From: CAWBOV01 sp963790525
Lineage (GTDB): Bacteria > Actinomycetota > Actinomycetes > Mycobacteriales > Jatrophihabitantaceae
Direction of reading: 5' to 3'
Assembly: GCA_963790525.1 (NCBI GenBank)
Contig: CAWBOV010000003.1
Span: forward strand, 620,001 to 684,000
DNA length: 64,000 bases
Below are positions 41,218 through 49,656 of the stretch, in pieces; positions within the stretch are counted from its first letter, which is position 1; each line of letters opens with the position of its first letter. The position numbers were made by a program, and so were the translations under genes. A model generated the notes under the pieces. It had not been told where the DNA came from. It did not search any database and saw only the letters and a list, made by a program, of their open reading frames with translations.

Positions 41218-42441
41218 GTGACCGGATACCCCCTCCTGCTCGACCTCACCGCCAGGCGGGTGCTGGTGGTCGGCGGGGGAGAGGTGGGCCTGCGACGGGC
41301 CCGCGATCTCGCCGAAGCCGGCGCGGCCGTGACGGTCGTGGCGCCGCGGGCGGTCGAGGGCCTCGTGCGGCTGGCCGCCGAGGGAACGGTCGAACTCCTC
41401 CTGCGCCCGTATGCGCCGGACGACCTCGCCGGGGTGTGGCTCGTGGTCGCGGCCACCGACGATCCGGAGGTCAACGAGCGGGTCACCGCGGACGCCGAGC
41501 GGGTGAGCACGTTCTGCGTCCGCGCCGACGCGGCTGTCCACGGGACGGCTCGGACGCCGGCGGTCGCGCGGCACGGCCAGCTCACCGTCGCCGTGAACGC
41601 CGACGATCCCGCCCGCGCGGCGGAGCTCCGGACGGTCATCGCCACCTCGCTGGACACCGGGGCGCTCGCCGTGCGCCCCCGCCGGCGGCCCGCGCACGGC
41701 AGCGTCGCCCTGGTGGGCGGCGGCCCGGGTGACCCCGAGTTGATCACCGTGCGCGGGCGGCGTCTCGTCGCGGAGGCAGACGTGGTCGTGGTCGACCGGC
41801 TCGCCCCGCGGGCCCTGCTCGACGCCCTGCCACTCGGTGTCGAGATCATCGACTGCGGCAAGTCGACGCACCGGCACAACCTCACCCAGGACCAGATCAA
41901 CGAGGTGCTGGTCGACCGGGCCCAGCGCGGGTTGCGCGTGGTCCGGCTCAAGGGCGGCGACCCGTTCGTCTTCGGTCGCGGGGGCGAGGAGGTGGCTGCG
42001 TGCCGTGCCGCCGGCGTCGACGTCGAGGTGGTGCCCGGTGTGAGTTCGGCGCTGGCTGCGCCCGCCCTGGCCGGCATCCCGCTCACCCATCGGGGCGTGG
42101 CGTCGGACTTCGCGGTGATCTCCGGACACCTCGATCCCGGCCTTCCCCGCGACGGCGGCCTGGACTGGCCGGCGCTGGCGACCGGGCCGGACACGCTCGT
42201 GCTGCTCATGGCCATGGACCGCCTCGCCGACATCGCTCTCACGCTGATCGAGCACGGGCGGGCGAGCGCTACGCCCGCCGCGGTCGTCCACGCGGCCAGC
42301 ACGCCCGACCAGCGGGTGGTCACCGCGCGGCTGGACGGGATCGCGGCGGCGGCCGCGCGCGCCGGGCTCGCGGCGCCGTCGGTCGTCGTGATCGGCGATG
42401 TGGTGGGTCTGGCGGCGCACGGAACAGCCCGTCCCGCCTGA
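41218..42441 (+). CDS. cysG: Siroheme synthase: precorrin-2 dehydrogenase plus uroporphyrinogen-III methyltransferase
   Basis: A 407-residue bifunctional protein. Residues 1-150 form the NAD-dependent precorrin-2 dehydrogenase/ferrochelatase-like domain (VLVVGGGEVGLRRARDL). Residues 160-400 form the SAM-dependent methyltransferase with VALVGGGPGDPELITVRG, LKGGDPFVFGRGGEE and VPGVSSALAAPALAGIPLTHRG. It makes siroheme, the cofactor of the sulfite reductase encoded nearby. The length is shorter than E. coli CysG (457), mostly in the first domain. It follows cysC by 58 bp. Confidence 0.92.
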   Translation: MTGYPLLLDLTARRVLVVGGGEVGLRRARDLAEAGAAVTVVAPRAVEGLVRLAAEGTVELLLRPYAPDDLAGVWLVVAATDDPEVNERVTADAERVSTFCVRADAAVHGTARTPAVARHGQLTVAVNADDPARAAELRTVIATSLDTGALAVRPRRRPAHGSVALVGGGPGDPELITVRGRRLVAEADVVVVDRLAPRALLDALPLGVEIIDCGKSTHRHNLTQDQINEVLVDRAQRGLRVVRLKGGDPFVFGRGGEEVAACRAAGVDVEVVPGVSSALAAPALAGIPLTHRGVASDFAVISGHLDPGLPRDGGLDWPALATGPDTLVLLMAMDRLADIALTLIEHGRASATPAAVVHAASTPDQRVVTARLDGIAAAAARAGLAAPSVVVIGDVVGLAAHGTARPA

Positions 42442-42528
42442 CGTTCCGGCCGCACGGACCCCGGCACGGAGGCGCTCGCGCGGTTTCTGTCGTATCGAAC
42501 ATATACGTTGCGGGGCATGACCAGGATG

Positions 42529-42557
42529 TGTCACTATCGAACACACGTTCGTACTAT
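42529..42557 (+). promoter_or_regulatory. LexA (SOS) box inside a promoter
   Basis: TCGAAC-ACAC-GTTCGT at 42537-42552 matches the actinobacterial SOS box TCGAAC-N4-GTTCGA in 11 of 12 defined bases. It occupies the spacer of a plausible promoter, TGTCAC (42529) - 17 bp - TACTAT (42552-42557), and ends 23 bp before the ATG of the HEPN gene. A second TATCGAACA copy at 42493-42501 lacks the matching right half. LexA bound here would block RNA polymerase, so the gene should be induced by DNA damage. Confidence 0.85.
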
Positions 42558-42575
42558 CCGGGGAGGGTGAACGAC

Positions 42576-43079
42576 ATGACTCACGCACCGTCGATCCACA
42601 GGGCGGACCGCCGGCGGACGGCGCGCGCGCGTCCCGTCACGGCCCCCGCGGCCGGGGCGCCGCTGTGGCGCCCGGACTCGGTGCTGGTGCAGGCGCAGGC
42701 CCTGCTCCAGGACGCGCGCGAACAGCCCCGCGCAGCGGACAGGTTCCGCATCGCCCATCTCGCCGCGCTCCGAGCGACGGCAGCCCTGCTCGCCGTGCGC
42801 ACAGGGCCCACGGAGCGTGCTGCGCGCCGCCGCCCGACCAGCGCCTGGGTGTTGCTCGAGAGCACGGCGCCGGAGTTCGCCGAGTGGTCGGCCTACTTCG
42901 CCGCGGGGGCGTCCCAGCGGGCGGCCGCCGATGCCGGAGCGGTCGGCGCCGTCTCCGACGCCGACGCCGAGGAGCTGCTCGAGGCCGTCGCCACGTTCCT
43001 CGCGCTGGTCTCGGCCGCGGTGCAGGGAGACACGCTGCTCGGGCTGCCGTCACCCCAGCTGGTCGCGGCGGCGAGCTGA
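42576..43079 (+). CDS. SAV_6107-family HEPN-domain protein, predicted SOS-controlled
   Basis: A 167-residue mainly helical protein. The core (residues 35-165) has the alternating Ala/Leu helices of the SAV_6107 HEPN family: DSVLVQAQALLQDAREQ, HLAALRATAALLAV and EELLEAVATFLALVSAAV. The R-x4-6-H RNase motif of toxic HEPN proteins is not clearly present, although RFRIAHLAA has an Arg-x3-His. ATG42576 follows GGGGAGGG. A LexA box sits in its promoter, and a methyltransferase and DNA polymerase IV follow. Function is unknown; a damage-response role is inferred from context. Confidence 0.75.
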   Translation: MTHAPSIHRADRRRTARARPVTAPAAGAPLWRPDSVLVQAQALLQDAREQPRAADRFRIAHLAALRATAALLAVRTGPTERAARRRPTSAWVLLESTAPEFAEWSAYFAAGASQRAAADAGAVGAVSDADAEELLEAVATFLALVSAAVQGDTLLGLPSPQLVAAAS

Positions 43080-43150
43080 GCCGGGCGCTCGGCATCGGCA
43101 CCGCCACCTCCCGGGGCGCGGTGATCGGCGTCGGTGTCGGTGCCGGCCAG

Positions 43151-43156
43151 TAGGGT
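43151..43156 (+). promoter_or_regulatory. Putative -10 hexamer TAGGGT, leaderless start at 43164
   Basis: TAGGGT lies 7 nt before GTG43164 with no ribosome binding site between. Confidence 0.45.
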
Positions 43157-43163
43157 CGGCACC

Positions 43164-43985
43164 GTGCAGCCGGTCAGCCCTCAGACGCAACTCCCACGCT
43201 CGCCGGCCCGTGCCCTGGCAGGTGGCGGGGTTCTGGGCGCTGCGCTGGAAGCCGTCCTCGCCGACCTCGCCGACCGGGTGTCGGCGCCGGCCACGAGCAG
43301 CGGCGCAGCTACCGCGGGCGAGGTCACGCAGGCGCGCATCGCGGTGCTCGACTGTGGTGGTGGCAGCGGCAGCCTCGCGGTTCCGCTCGCGATGCGGGGC
43401 GCCGACGTCACGGTCGTCGACCTGAGCATCGACGCCCTGTCGATCCTGGCCAGGCGCGCTGCCGAGGGTGGCGTCGCCGAACGGGTGCACGGAATCCAGG
43501 CCGACGCGGACAGCCTCGCCGAGGTGGCGCCGGCCGACTCGGTCGATCTGGCGTTGCTGCACGGGGTGCTCGAAGCCGTCGACGGGCCGGAGGCGGTGTT
43601 CGCGGCTGCCGCCGCGGCGGTGCGCCCCGGCGGGTATCTCAGCGTCGTCGTCGCCAATCCCGTCGCGGGAGTGCTCGCGCGCGCCCTGGTCGGCGACCTC
43701 GCGGCCGCCGCGCACGAACTCGCCGCCGCGGCCGATCCGGCAGCGTCCTCCGCGCGGCGCTTCGATCTGGCCGGGCTGGCGGCGCTCGCCGACCGGGCCG
43801 GCTTGACGGTGTCCGCCGCCCAAGGGCTGGGTGTGTTCACCTCGCTCGTGCCCGGGTCCGTCCTGGATACGCAGGCCGGCACCACCGCGGCGCTGGCCGA
43901 CCTGGATGCCGCGGTGGCCGCCACGCCGCCGTACCGGGACATCGCCGCGTCGCTGCACCTGCTCGCGCACCGCCCGACGGGCTAG
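43164..43985 (+). CDS. Class I SAM-dependent methyltransferase
   Basis: A 273-residue methyltransferase. Motif I is VLDCGGGSGSLAVPLA, the acidic strand-2 end is VTVVDLSIDALSILARR, and VDLALLHGVLEAV and VRPGGYLSVVVAN are motifs II-III. The product is close to the SmtA/CmoM-like group, whose E. coli member methylates tRNA, but the substrate here is unknown. GTG43164 is used since a -10-like hexamer lies just before; an in-frame GTG43134 is less likely. It stands 8 bp before dinB. Confidence 0.82.
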   Translation: MQPVSPQTQLPRSPARALAGGGVLGAALEAVLADLADRVSAPATSSGAATAGEVTQARIAVLDCGGGSGSLAVPLAMRGADVTVVDLSIDALSILARRAAEGGVAERVHGIQADADSLAEVAPADSVDLALLHGVLEAVDGPEAVFAAAAAAVRPGGYLSVVVANPVAGVLARALVGDLAAAAHELAAAADPAASSARRFDLAGLAALADRAGLTVSAAQGLGVFTSLVPGSVLDTQAGTTAALADLDAAVAATPPYRDIAASLHLLAHRPTG

Positions 43986-43992
43986 CGCAACC

Positions 43993-45312
43993 GTGGGGCG
44001 CAGCGCAGACCTGCCGCGGACGTCCGGGCAGACCGACGGCGACGACCGCGGTTGCGTCATCCTGCACGTGGACATGGACGCCTTCTACGCCAGCGTCGAG
44101 ATCCGCCGCCACCCGGAACTGCGCGGGCGACCGGTGATCGTCGGCGGCGGCGTCCGGGGAGTCGTGTCCGCGGCCTCCTACGAGGCCCGCACCTACGGGG
44201 TGCGCAGCGCGATGCCGATGTCGGTGGCGCTGCGCAAGTGCCCGCGGGCTGTGGTCCTGCCCCCGGACCACGCCGCCTACTCCGCGGTCTCCACCGAGGT
44301 CATGGCGATCTTCCGGGATGTGACACCCCTCGTCGAGCCGCTCTCCCTGGACGAGGCGTTCCTGGACGTCACGGGCGCGCGCCGGTTGCTGGGGCGCCCG
44401 GCCGACATCGCCCGGCTCATCCGCGCCCGGGTGCACGAGGAGCTCCAGCTGACCTGCTCGGTGGGCGTCGCCTCGACCAAGTTCGTGGCCAAGGTGGCGT
44501 CGGCGCGGTGCAAACCGGACGGCATGCTGGTCGTGCCCGCCGACCGGGTGAACGAATTCCTCCACCCGCTGCCGATCACCGCGCTGTGGGGCGTCGGCCC
44601 GAGCACCGCCGAGCGACTGCGCCGCATCGGGCTGCAGACGATCGCCGATCTGGCCACCACGCCCCTCGACGTGCTGCGCCGGGCGGTCGGCGCCGGCAGC
44701 GCGGACCACCTGCACGCACTCGCCAACGCGCAGGATCCCCGCTCGGTGGAGCCCAGACACGTCGAGAAGTCCGTCTCCGCGGACCGGACCTTCGACTCCG
44801 ATCTGACGGCGGCCGTGGACATCGAGCGCGAGCTGCTCAGGCTCAGCGAGGAACTGGCCCGCCGCTTGCGGGAGCGTGGCCTGTCCGCACGCACCATCGG
44901 GATCAAGGTGCGGTTCGCCGACTTCCGCATGGTCACCCGCGCCCGCACCCTGCCGGTCCCGACAGCGACCACCCCGCTCGTCCACGCCGAGGCCGTCAGC
45001 CTGTACCGCGGGCTGGGGCTCGACCAGCCCCGCATCCGCCTGCTCGGCGTCAAGGCCGACGGCCTGACCCACGACGCCGATCATGCCGAGCAGCTCAGCC
45101 TCGACGATCTCCTCGTCCCCGGCGCCGGAGGCGAGGACGGCAGTGCCTCCCGTCGCCCGCAGGGGCTCCGGCGGGCGGTCCGCAGCCCGAGCGCGCAGCA
45201 GACGAGCGCCGTCGATCGGGCCGCCGACCAGGCCCGGCGACGCTTCGGTATCGGCGCGATCCGGCCGGCGAGTCTGCTCCCTGCGCCCGATCCCGGCTCG
45301 AAGACGCCGTGA
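43993..45312 (+). CDS. dinB: DNA polymerase IV (Y-family translesion polymerase)
   Basis: A 439-residue polymerase. Catalytic motifs are ILHVDMDAFYASVE (first Asp), the SLDEAFLDV loop (Asp-Glu), and the nucleotide-contact YEARTYGVRSAMP. The little-finger domain spans about 250-365. A beta-clamp-binding motif, QLSLDDLL, lies near residue 370, followed by a basic disordered tail. It copies past lesions at the price of errors. GTG43993 lies 7 bp after the methyltransferase stop. With the LexA box 1.4 kb upstream the whole group may be SOS-induced. Confidence 0.92.
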   Translation: MGRSADLPRTSGQTDGDDRGCVILHVDMDAFYASVEIRRHPELRGRPVIVGGGVRGVVSAASYEARTYGVRSAMPMSVALRKCPRAVVLPPDHAAYSAVSTEVMAIFRDVTPLVEPLSLDEAFLDVTGARRLLGRPADIARLIRARVHEELQLTCSVGVASTKFVAKVASARCKPDGMLVVPADRVNEFLHPLPITALWGVGPSTAERLRRIGLQTIADLATTPLDVLRRAVGAGSADHLHALANAQDPRSVEPRHVEKSVSADRTFDSDLTAAVDIERELLRLSEELARRLRERGLSARTIGIKVRFADFRMVTRARTLPVPTATTPLVHAEAVSLYRGLGLDQPRIRLLGVKADGLTHDADHAEQLSLDDLLVPGAGGEDGSASRRPQGLRRAVRSPSAQQTSAVDRAADQARRRFGIGAIRPASLLPAPDPGSKTP

Positions 45313-45452
45313 TTGCCCCGGAACGTGTCGGAGATATTGCTGCCACCTGCACGACTCGGCTTTCGCGCGGCCGAATGGACTCGTATGCTCGGAAGGGAGC
45401 GCCCGTGATTCGGGTGCCGCCAGCGCCGTCGGATGAGAAAGAGGAGGGCTAG

Positions 45453-45842
45453 ATGCCGCTCTCCGAGCACGAGCAGAGGCTTCTCGAGCAGATCGAGCAG
45501 GGCCTCTACGCCGAGGACCCCAAATTCGCGTCGACGGTGCGCAAGGTGCGGGTGCGGACCGGTCATCGACGTCGCATCGCCATCGCCATTGCCGGCGTCG
45601 TCGTCGGTCTCGCGGCCGTCCTGCTGGGGTTGACGACCAAGTTCGTCGCCGTCAGCGTGGTCGGTTTCGTGCTGATCGTCGCCGCCATCGCCTATGCCCT
45701 GGCGGGTTCCCGCGCAGCCAAGGCAGGGCTCACCGGTCCGATGGGCGCCGTGGACTCCTCGGGCGGAATCCGGCAACGCCGCCAGTCGGGCATGAAAGAG
45801 CGGATGGAGGATCGGCTCCGTCGTCGCTTCGACGAGGACTGA
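45453..45842 (+). CDS. DUF3040 membrane protein (Rv2169c-like)
   Basis: A 129-residue protein with the DUF3040 N-terminus MPLSEHEQRLLEQIEQGLYAEDPKFAS, then two transmembrane helices (about 45-65 and 68-88) and a basic C-terminal tail. Function is unknown; it is an actinobacterial family and M. tuberculosis Rv2169c, just ahead of the dcw cluster, is the positional match. ATG45453 follows an excellent AAAGAGGAGGG site. A TATGCT -10-like box at 45384 lies in the 140-bp upstream gap. Confidence 0.85.
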   Translation: MPLSEHEQRLLEQIEQGLYAEDPKFASTVRKVRVRTGHRRRIAIAIAGVVVGLAAVLLGLTTKFVAVSVVGFVLIVAAIAYALAGSRAAKAGLTGPMGAVDSSGGIRQRRQSGMKERMEDRLRRRFDED

Positions 45843-46003
45843 TCGTCCCCCTCATCGCCCGAGGTCGACGCCGCCCCGCGGTGACCGTCGTTCCCGCACG
45901 CGCCGACTCACTGCTCTCCCACTATCAGGATCACCATTCCTCGCACGGGCAGATCACTGCTCCCGCACGTGTTGGATATCCGCGCCCCCAGGGCTGAGCC
46001 GGA

Positions 46004-48355
46004 TCAGCGGCGGGTCAGCCGCCGCCTGATCGGCGCCGTCAGCGAGCGCGGCCACAGCAGTGTCCGTAGCCGCGTCCCTCGTGCCTGCCTCGACAGCAGT
46101 CCCCGGATCGTCGTCCGGACACTGTCGATCGCGTCGTTGACGCCGGGCGTGGCCACCGCGACGGCCGACGCGCGGTCGTAGCGCTCGCGCTCCACCTGGC
46201 GAGCGACCGGGTCCAGGCGCGCCGACGGCACTCCACGTGCGGTGAGCCACGCCGGGACCTGCCGCGGCGTCGTCGAGGAACCCCACCCCGCGCCCACATC
46301 GATCGCCGTGGCCTGCAGTTCCTCCCAGAGCGGCTCGAGACGGCCGGTTCCGAGCGCCGCCCGGAAGCGGCGATGGCGCCGCCAGCTGCGGGCGCCGGGG
46401 ACGACGAGCAGGAGCAGGAACACGGCGACGAACGCGCCCAGCAGCGGCAGCACCCATCCCGGCAGCCGCACGCTCCCGCCCCGGCTGCTCGTCCCGGCGG
46501 CCAGGGACTGCTGGCGGCTCGCCCCGGTGTTCGCCCGGCTCGGTGCCCGCTGGGTGGGCACGTCGCTGGTGACGCCGGTGCTGGTCGAGGAGTCGGTGGG
46601 CCTGGGCTGCCACGGCGTTCCCACCGCCCGCCCGGCGTTGGCGCCGATCAGCGGTGTCGCGTCGAACGGGATCCAGCCGATGTCGGCGAAGTACGCCTCG
46701 GTCCAGGCGTGCGCGTCCCGGTTGGTGATCGTGAAGTCGCCCGCCGCGTTCGGCGCGGAGTGGGTGTAGCCGACGACGACCCGGGCCGGGATGTGCGCCA
46801 GCCGCAGCATGACGCCCAGCGAGGCCGCGTACTGCTGGCAGTAGCCGATCTTGTTGGTCAGGAAGTCGACGAGATCGTTGCCGCTGTCGCCGGCGCTGGT
46901 CTGCAGGCTGTACACGAACCCGTTGGCCGGATCGAGGAAGTAGTTCGCCAGGGCGAGCGCGCGGGCGTAGTCGCCCGTCTTGCCCGCGGTCAGCTGCACG
47001 ACCAGGTCGCTCACGCTGACGGGAAGGTCGGGGGGCACCGCGAGGTACTGGCTCTGCGCCGGATCGGTGGCCGACGAGTTCGCCGCCTCCAGCTGGGCGA
47101 CCGTCGGCGCGGGTTGCTGGACCTGCTCGGCGTAGACGTCGCCGCGCCGGGTCGTGTCGCCGACGAGCGTCTGGTCGACGGGATCCCAGTGCCAGCTCCG
47201 CGCCGAGCCCAGGAACGCCAGGGACGCCGGGTTGGCGAAGATGGGGGCGGTGTCGCTGAGCTGGTCGACGGTGACGGTGGCCTTGAAGTTCGTCGAGGTC
47301 ACGCGGGGCAGGCTCTGGGCGAGATTGAACTGCGTCGCCGGCTCGCCCGGGCGGGTGCCGGAGGCCTTCCAGCCGGATTCGGTGAAGGTGTCGAGGACCT
47401 TGGACTTGAGGTAGTAGGGCTCGTCGGTGTCACTCGCCCCGTCGACGTGGACCGTCGCGAGCGAGATGGTCTTGCCGACCGTGAGCTGACCCTTCAGGCT
47501 CGCGAAGGGCGAGATCGAGGTGCCGGCGCCGGAGCCGCCACCGCCGCTGCTGCCGTGGATCGCCTCGGCGAGCAGGTTGCGCGACAGGCCGGGGATGAGG
47601 CTCGGGACGATCACCGCCGTGGCCACGGCGATGATGCCGATGCGGCGCCCGGACAGGCCGAGCTGGACGCCACCGGAGTGGTCGCCCTTGCGCCGCGGGA
47701 CGACCCGGCCCCAGCGCAGCAGGTTCGCCCGGGAGTCCGCCGACAGCAGCACGAGGAATCCGGATGCGGCGACCGCGAACGGGAACCAGCCGACCGAGGA
47801 CGCGGTGACCGCGCCGCACGTGGTGAAGATCGCGAGCAGGCCGACCCCGGCGAGTGCCGGTGCCCGGCGCACGACGGTCGTCCAGTCGATCAGGGCGGCG
47901 GCCACGGCCAGGGCCGGGACCACACCCACGCGCAGCGCCGGCGTGGAGGCCAGCGGGGTCGAGCTGTCGTTGATGATCGTCCTTGCCTGGGTGCCGAGCT
48001 CGCCGAGCTGGTGCCAGGTGTCCAGCGTCGGGATGAACACGGCGGTAGCGCTGTCGTGCAGGTACAGCGCCGTCGTGTAGAAGATCAGTGCGACCAGTCC
48101 GGGAACCAGCTGGAGCGCCCGGGGCGGCCGGCGCAGCCTCAGGTAGGCGGCGGGACCGATCACGATCATCACGGCGCCGACGGATTCCGTCATCCACGAC
48201 CAGTCGCTGAAGACGGCGCGCAGCGGCGCGAAACCGAGCAGCGCGCCGAGCCCGACGAGCAGCGTGCGGCGCGCGTCCTCGGCGCGGGCGGGGCTCACCA
48301 CGCGCGGCGGTGGGGTGGCCTCCGTCGTCGTGAGTTCGCGATCGAGCACGCTCAC
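46004..48355 (-). CDS. Transglutaminase-domain membrane protein (TgpA-like)
   Basis: A 783-residue protein. The first 240 residues hold five or six transmembrane helices, residues 260-460 are an extracytoplasmic region, and the transglutaminase/protease core has Cys506 (GYCQQYAASLG), His in AHAWTEAYF and Asp in WIPFDATP. A further helix near 640 (WVLPLLGAFVAVFLLLLVV) anchors a cytoplasmic C-terminal domain (DUF4129-like). GTG48355 overlaps the DUF58 stop. The moxR-DUF58-transglutaminase trio is a widespread operon thought to assemble or modify envelope complexes; its substrate is unknown. Confidence 0.87.
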   Translation of the reverse strand: MSVLDRELTTTEATPPPRVVSPARAEDARRTLLVGLGALLGFAPLRAVFSDWSWMTESVGAVMIVIGPAAYLRLRRPPRALQLVPGLVALIFYTTALYLHDSATAVFIPTLDTWHQLGELGTQARTIINDSSTPLASTPALRVGVVPALAVAAALIDWTTVVRRAPALAGVGLLAIFTTCGAVTASSVGWFPFAVAASGFLVLLSADSRANLLRWGRVVPRRKGDHSGGVQLGLSGRRIGIIAVATAVIVPSLIPGLSRNLLAEAIHGSSGGGGSGAGTSISPFASLKGQLTVGKTISLATVHVDGASDTDEPYYLKSKVLDTFTESGWKASGTRPGEPATQFNLAQSLPRVTSTNFKATVTVDQLSDTAPIFANPASLAFLGSARSWHWDPVDQTLVGDTTRRGDVYAEQVQQPAPTVAQLEAANSSATDPAQSQYLAVPPDLPVSVSDLVVQLTAGKTGDYARALALANYFLDPANGFVYSLQTSAGDSGNDLVDFLTNKIGYCQQYAASLGVMLRLAHIPARVVVGYTHSAPNAAGDFTITNRDAHAWTEAYFADIGWIPFDATPLIGANAGRAVGTPWQPRPTDSSTSTGVTSDVPTQRAPSRANTGASRQQSLAAGTSSRGGSVRLPGWVLPLLGAFVAVFLLLLVVPGARSWRRHRRFRAALGTGRLEPLWEELQATAIDVGAGWGSSTTPRQVPAWLTARGVPSARLDPVARQVERERYDRASAVAVATPGVNDAIDSVRTTIRGLLSRQARGTRLRTLLWPRSLTAPIRRRLTRR

Positions 48356-49656
48356 GGGCCCACGCTCGTCGGCGCGGGTCGTGAGCGGGGCAGGCTGCCC
48401 GACAGCAGGCCGGCCCAGGCGTCGGCGATCGCCGTGCCGTGCATGACCCGCTGCACCCGCCAGCCGGCGCCGGTCAGCGCGAGCTCGGCGCGGGCGAAGG
48501 CCGCGTCGCGGACGTCCTCGGCGACGCTCGTCTCCGGTGACCAGCTGCTCGAGTCGATGAGGAGGGCCAGGGCGCTGCCGTGGCTGCGGTGTGCCGCACT
48601 GAGGATCGAGAGGCTGGACGCGTCGAGGATGCCGAGGACGGCCACGATCGTGCTGTCGCGGTTGGTCGTCTGGATCGCCGCGATCGCGTGGCCGAGGTCG
48701 CTGGTGTTCGAGGCGGGCAGGGCCGCGAGCTGGTCGAGCAGTTGCCCCACGCCGGCGACCCGCAGGGGCACGGCGCCGGCCATCACGTCCAGGGGGCGTC
48801 CCCGCTCGCTGACGTGGACGGCGATGCTCGCGGCCGCGCTCACCGCCCATTCGAAGCTGCTGGTCAACCGCGCGTCCGTGCCGGGGTCGTCGGCGCCCAC
48901 GGCCGAACGGTGGGCCACCACGCGGGTGTCGAGCAGCAGCGTCGTGCGACCGTGCCATGGCCGCTCCTCCTGGCGGACCATCACCGAACCCCGCCGGGCC
49001 GTGGAGCGCCAGTGCACCTTGCGCAGGTCGTCGCCGTAGCGGTACTCGCGGATCGACGCGTCGTCGGAGCCGTGCGAGCCGACCGAGTGGCTGCCGGCCT
49101 GGTCGGCCGAGTCCCACGCGCCGGGCAGGCTCGTCTCGGGCAGCCGGTCGACGACGGGGAGGACCACGACGTCGGAGACGGAGCGGAAGGACCGGGCCCG
49201 CTCGACCAGGCCGAACGGGTCGGTGAGCCGCATCGTCAACGGCCCGACGCGGTAGCGCCCGCGAGGGACCTGCGGCAGGTGGTAGGCCAGCGAGCGGCTC
49301 TCACGCCCGCGCAACGAGTCGAGGGTGAACCGGGCGCGCTGCCCGAACGGCTCACCCAGGTTGTCCTCGAGCATGAGCGAGCCGGTCGGCAACAGCGACT
49401 GGTTGGTCAGGCTCAGCCGCACGAGTACGGGGGAGCCCGGGGTCACCCGGTCGGGTTCCACGCTCCGCGCGCAACTGACCGAGACCCGGGACCGGCTCAC
49501 GATGAGCGATGCCGCCACCGGTGCCGCCATCAGCAGGAAGGCCACCCGGACGAGGTCGCGCTGCCCCAGTGCGATGCCGCAGATCGCCGCGGTCACGCCG
49601 GCGGTGAGCAGCGCGCTGCCCCGGGTGGTCAGCCCGAGGCGCGGGCTCCGGCGCAT
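48352..49656 (-). CDS. DUF58 domain protein (MoxR partner)
   Basis: About 434 residues: two close N-terminal transmembrane helices, a beta-rich middle part, and the DUF58 block DDASIREYRYGDDLRKVHWRSTARRG followed by a von Willebrand A-like region. It is the usual partner of MoxR ATPases, perhaps presenting a metal-dependent adhesion-like site. ATG49656 shares a base with the moxR stop (TGATG); GTG49659 is a near alternative. Its stop overlaps the transglutaminase start. Confidence 0.85.
   Translation of the reverse strand: MRRSPRLGLTTRGSALLTAGVTAAICGIALGQRDLVRVAFLLMAAPVAASLIVSRSRVSVSCARSVEPDRVTPGSPVLVRLSLTNQSLLPTGSLMLEDNLGEPFGQRARFTLDSLRGRESRSLAYHLPQVPRGRYRVGPLTMRLTDPFGLVERARSFRSVSDVVVLPVVDRLPETSLPGAWDSADQAGSHSVGSHGSDDASIREYRYGDDLRKVHWRSTARRGSVMVRQEERPWHGRTTLLLDTRVVAHRSAVGADDPGTDARLTSSFEWAVSAAASIAVHVSERGRPLDVMAGAVPLRVAGVGQLLDQLAALPASNTSDLGHAIAAIQTTNRDSTIVAVLGILDASSLSILSAAHRSHGSALALLIDSSSWSPETSVAEDVRDAAFARAELALTGAGWRVQRVMHGTAIADAWAGLLSGSLPRSRPAPTSVGP

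Noticed and set aside
46373..49039. Long plus-strand open frame of 888 codons
   Set aside because: It is a shadow opposite the transglutaminase and DUF58 genes; composition is Arg/Gly/Ala-rich without any domain.
46004..49117. A 1037-residue transglutaminase
   Set aside because: The first 254 residues are antiframe of the DUF58 gene. GTG48355 overlaps the DUF58 stop and begins a normal membrane domain.
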